Source: an uncultured Bacteroides sp. (lineage in GTDB: Bacteria > Bacteroidota > Bacteroidia > Bacteroidales > Bacteroidaceae). From it: 41,797 nucleotides of DNA. Every line of letters begins with the position of its first letter. Position 1 is the stretch's first letter. A program made the position numbers and the translations under genes. The DNA is taken from assembly GCA_947074345.1 (NCBI GenBank), contig CAMTPH010000014.1, positions 1-41,797 of the forward strand, in the 5' to 3' direction. The notes beneath the pieces were generated by a model. That model searched no databases. It was not told where the DNA came from and worked only from the letters and a program-made list of their open reading frames with translations. Of the stretch, positions 40,686 through 41,797 are shown one piece after another.

Positions 40686-41753
40686 TTAGTGTAGTTTTTC
40701 GAATTCTTGCATACATTCAATTAAAGCTTGTACGCTTTCTTTTGGAAGAGCATTGTAACATGATGCACGGAAACCACCAACAGAACGGTGTCCTTTTATA
40801 CCTTCCATTCCTCTTGCTGTCGCGAATTTCAAGAATTCAGCCTCTAACTCAGCATATTCAGGAGCCATTACGAAGCAAATATTCATACGTGAGCGATCTT
40901 CCTTTGCTGCTGTTCCAACAAATAACTTATTGCGATCGATTTCACTATATAACATATCTGCTTTCTCTATTGCTCTTTTCTCCATTTCTTTTACTCCACC
41001 TTGTTCTTTTACCCATCTTAGAGTTAACATAGCAGAATAAATAGGAACTACAGGAGGTGTATTGAACATAGAGCCATTATCTATGTGAGTTTTATAATTC
41101 AACATAGTAGGTATATATCTTGATACTTTGCCAAGAGCATCGTCTTTTACAATGACAAATGTTACTCCTGCTGGAGCCAAATTCTTTTGAGCGCCACCAT
41201 ATATACATACATATTTTGAGATATCTATAGGACGAGATAGAATATCAGAAGACATATCGGCAATCACAGGAATTGGTGAATCCAAATCTTCTTTTATCTC
41301 AGTTCCATAAATAGTATTGTTACTAGTAAAATGGAAATAATCAGCATCTGCAGGAATTATATAATCTTTGGGAATATAACTGTAATTAGCTTCAGCAGAT
41401 GATGCTACTTCTATAACTTCACCAAAACCTTTAGCTTCTTTTATAGCTTTCTTTGCCCATGTCCCTGTGTTTAAATAAGCAGCTTTGTGTTCAAGAAAAT
41501 TATATGGTACCATACAAAACTCTAAACTTGCGCCACCACCAAGGAAAATCACCGAATATCCATCAGGAATATTAAGTAGTTCTTTAAAAAGCGAGATAGC
41601 TTCCTCTACAACCGGTTGGAAATCTTTTGAGCGGTGGCTAATTTCCATTAGAGAAAGACCAGAACCTTTGAAATCTAAAATAGCTTGTGCTGTGCTTTCA
41701 ATTACTTCACGTGGAAGAATAGATGGTCCTGCATTAAAATTATGCTTTTTCAT
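40686..41753 (-). CDS. serC: Phosphoserine aminotransferase
   Basis: SerC transaminates 3-phosphohydroxypyruvate to phosphoserine (and acts in vitamin B6 synthesis in many bacteria). The 355-aa PLP enzyme begins [15 protein letters not shown], has [16 protein letters not shown] (70-85, cofactor phosphate region), and the PLP Lys190 in [13 protein letters not shown], with C-terminal [20 protein letters not shown]. It is the first gene of the serine operon. Its promoter is probably in the 44 bases to the window edge or beyond. Confidence 0.97.
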   Translation of the reverse strand: MKKHNFNAGPSILPREVIESTAQAILDFKGSGLSLMEISHRSKDFQPVVEEAISLFKELLNIPDGYSVIFLGGGASLEFCMVPYNFLEHKAAYLNTGTWAKKAIKEAKGFGEVIEVASSAEANYSYIPKDYIIPADADYFHFTSNNTIYGTEIKEDLDSPIPVIADMSSDILSRPIDISKYVCIYGGAQKNLAPAGVTFVIVKDDALGKVSRYIPTMLNYKTHIDNGSMFNTPPVVPIYSAMLTLRWVKEQGGVKEMEKRAIEKADMLYSEIDRNKLFVGTAAKEDRSRMNICFVMAPEYAELEAEFLKFATARGMEGIKGHRSVGGFRASCYNALPKESVQALIECMQEFEKLH

Positions 41754-41797
41754 TTGAAGTTTGTTTTTGGTTTAACAATTATGTTATTTTTAGTCTT

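Overview
This 41.8 kb window is a stretch of chromosome from a low-GC member of the Bacteroidales, most likely Bacteroides or a close relative. Three things support this. Many proteins look like the Bacteroides forms (short DapA, 258-aa AMP nucleosidase, type IIIK-like SerA, OPT transporter, DUF4923, DUF6078, DUF1573). Candidate promoters fit the Bacteroidetes sigma consensus TAnnTTTG at -7. Shine-Dalgarno sequences are mostly weak. I see no rRNA, tRNA, CRISPR array, prophage or insertion sequence. Most of the window is housekeeping gene content.

Layout. 0.2-8.5 kb: proS(-), a tandem pair of small PH-like membrane proteins(+), dapA and ligA(-), trmD(+), and the pyrD-pyrK pair(-). 8.6-10.1 kb: a phage-repressor-like HTH gene(-), then about 1.1 kb without convincing genes but with two clusters of ACAnnTGT palindromes and several hairpins. 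10.1-15.4 kb: holA and amn(-), a solitary HsdR-N nuclease-like gene(+), then a tight minus-strand operon recR, membrane protein, glycosyltransferase, GNAT acetyltransferase. 15.4-25.3 kb: engB, DUF4923(+), lipoprotein aldose epimerase(-), DUF1573, OPT transporter, secreted beta-galactosidase, DUF1460 amidase, SGNH hydrolase(+). 25.3-29.9 kb: lipB(-), an AraC regulator(+), a copper P-type ATPase(-), and a cysteine-rich DUF6078 gene(+). 30-35.1 kb: DUF3298 lipoprotein, rsmG, metallo-beta-lactamase-fold hydrolase, gcvP(+). 35.2-41.8 kb, all minus: nitroreductase, HpaII-family restriction-endonuclease-like protein, YigZ/IMPACT protein, FKBP isomerase, then a serine operon serC-serA-small membrane protein-DUF1015.

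The most interesting signals are mostly non-coding. First, two arrays of alternating GTTTCA/TGAAAC half-sites with a 22-bp period occur 27 kb apart, each in a divergent intergenic region (1847-1930 and 29166-29259). Second, at least seven ACAnnTGT palindromes lie upstream of the HTH gene, two of them coinciding with its predicted -7 and -33 promoter elements. Third, an orphan HpaII-like protein has no methylase nearby and an apparently altered catalytic motif. Fourth, DUF1015 carries an ADGHHR motif and sits in an operon with serC and serA. No whole new defence or mobile system is evident. Coordinates and motifs were read by eye, and family assignments come from recognition of motifs, not from database searches.
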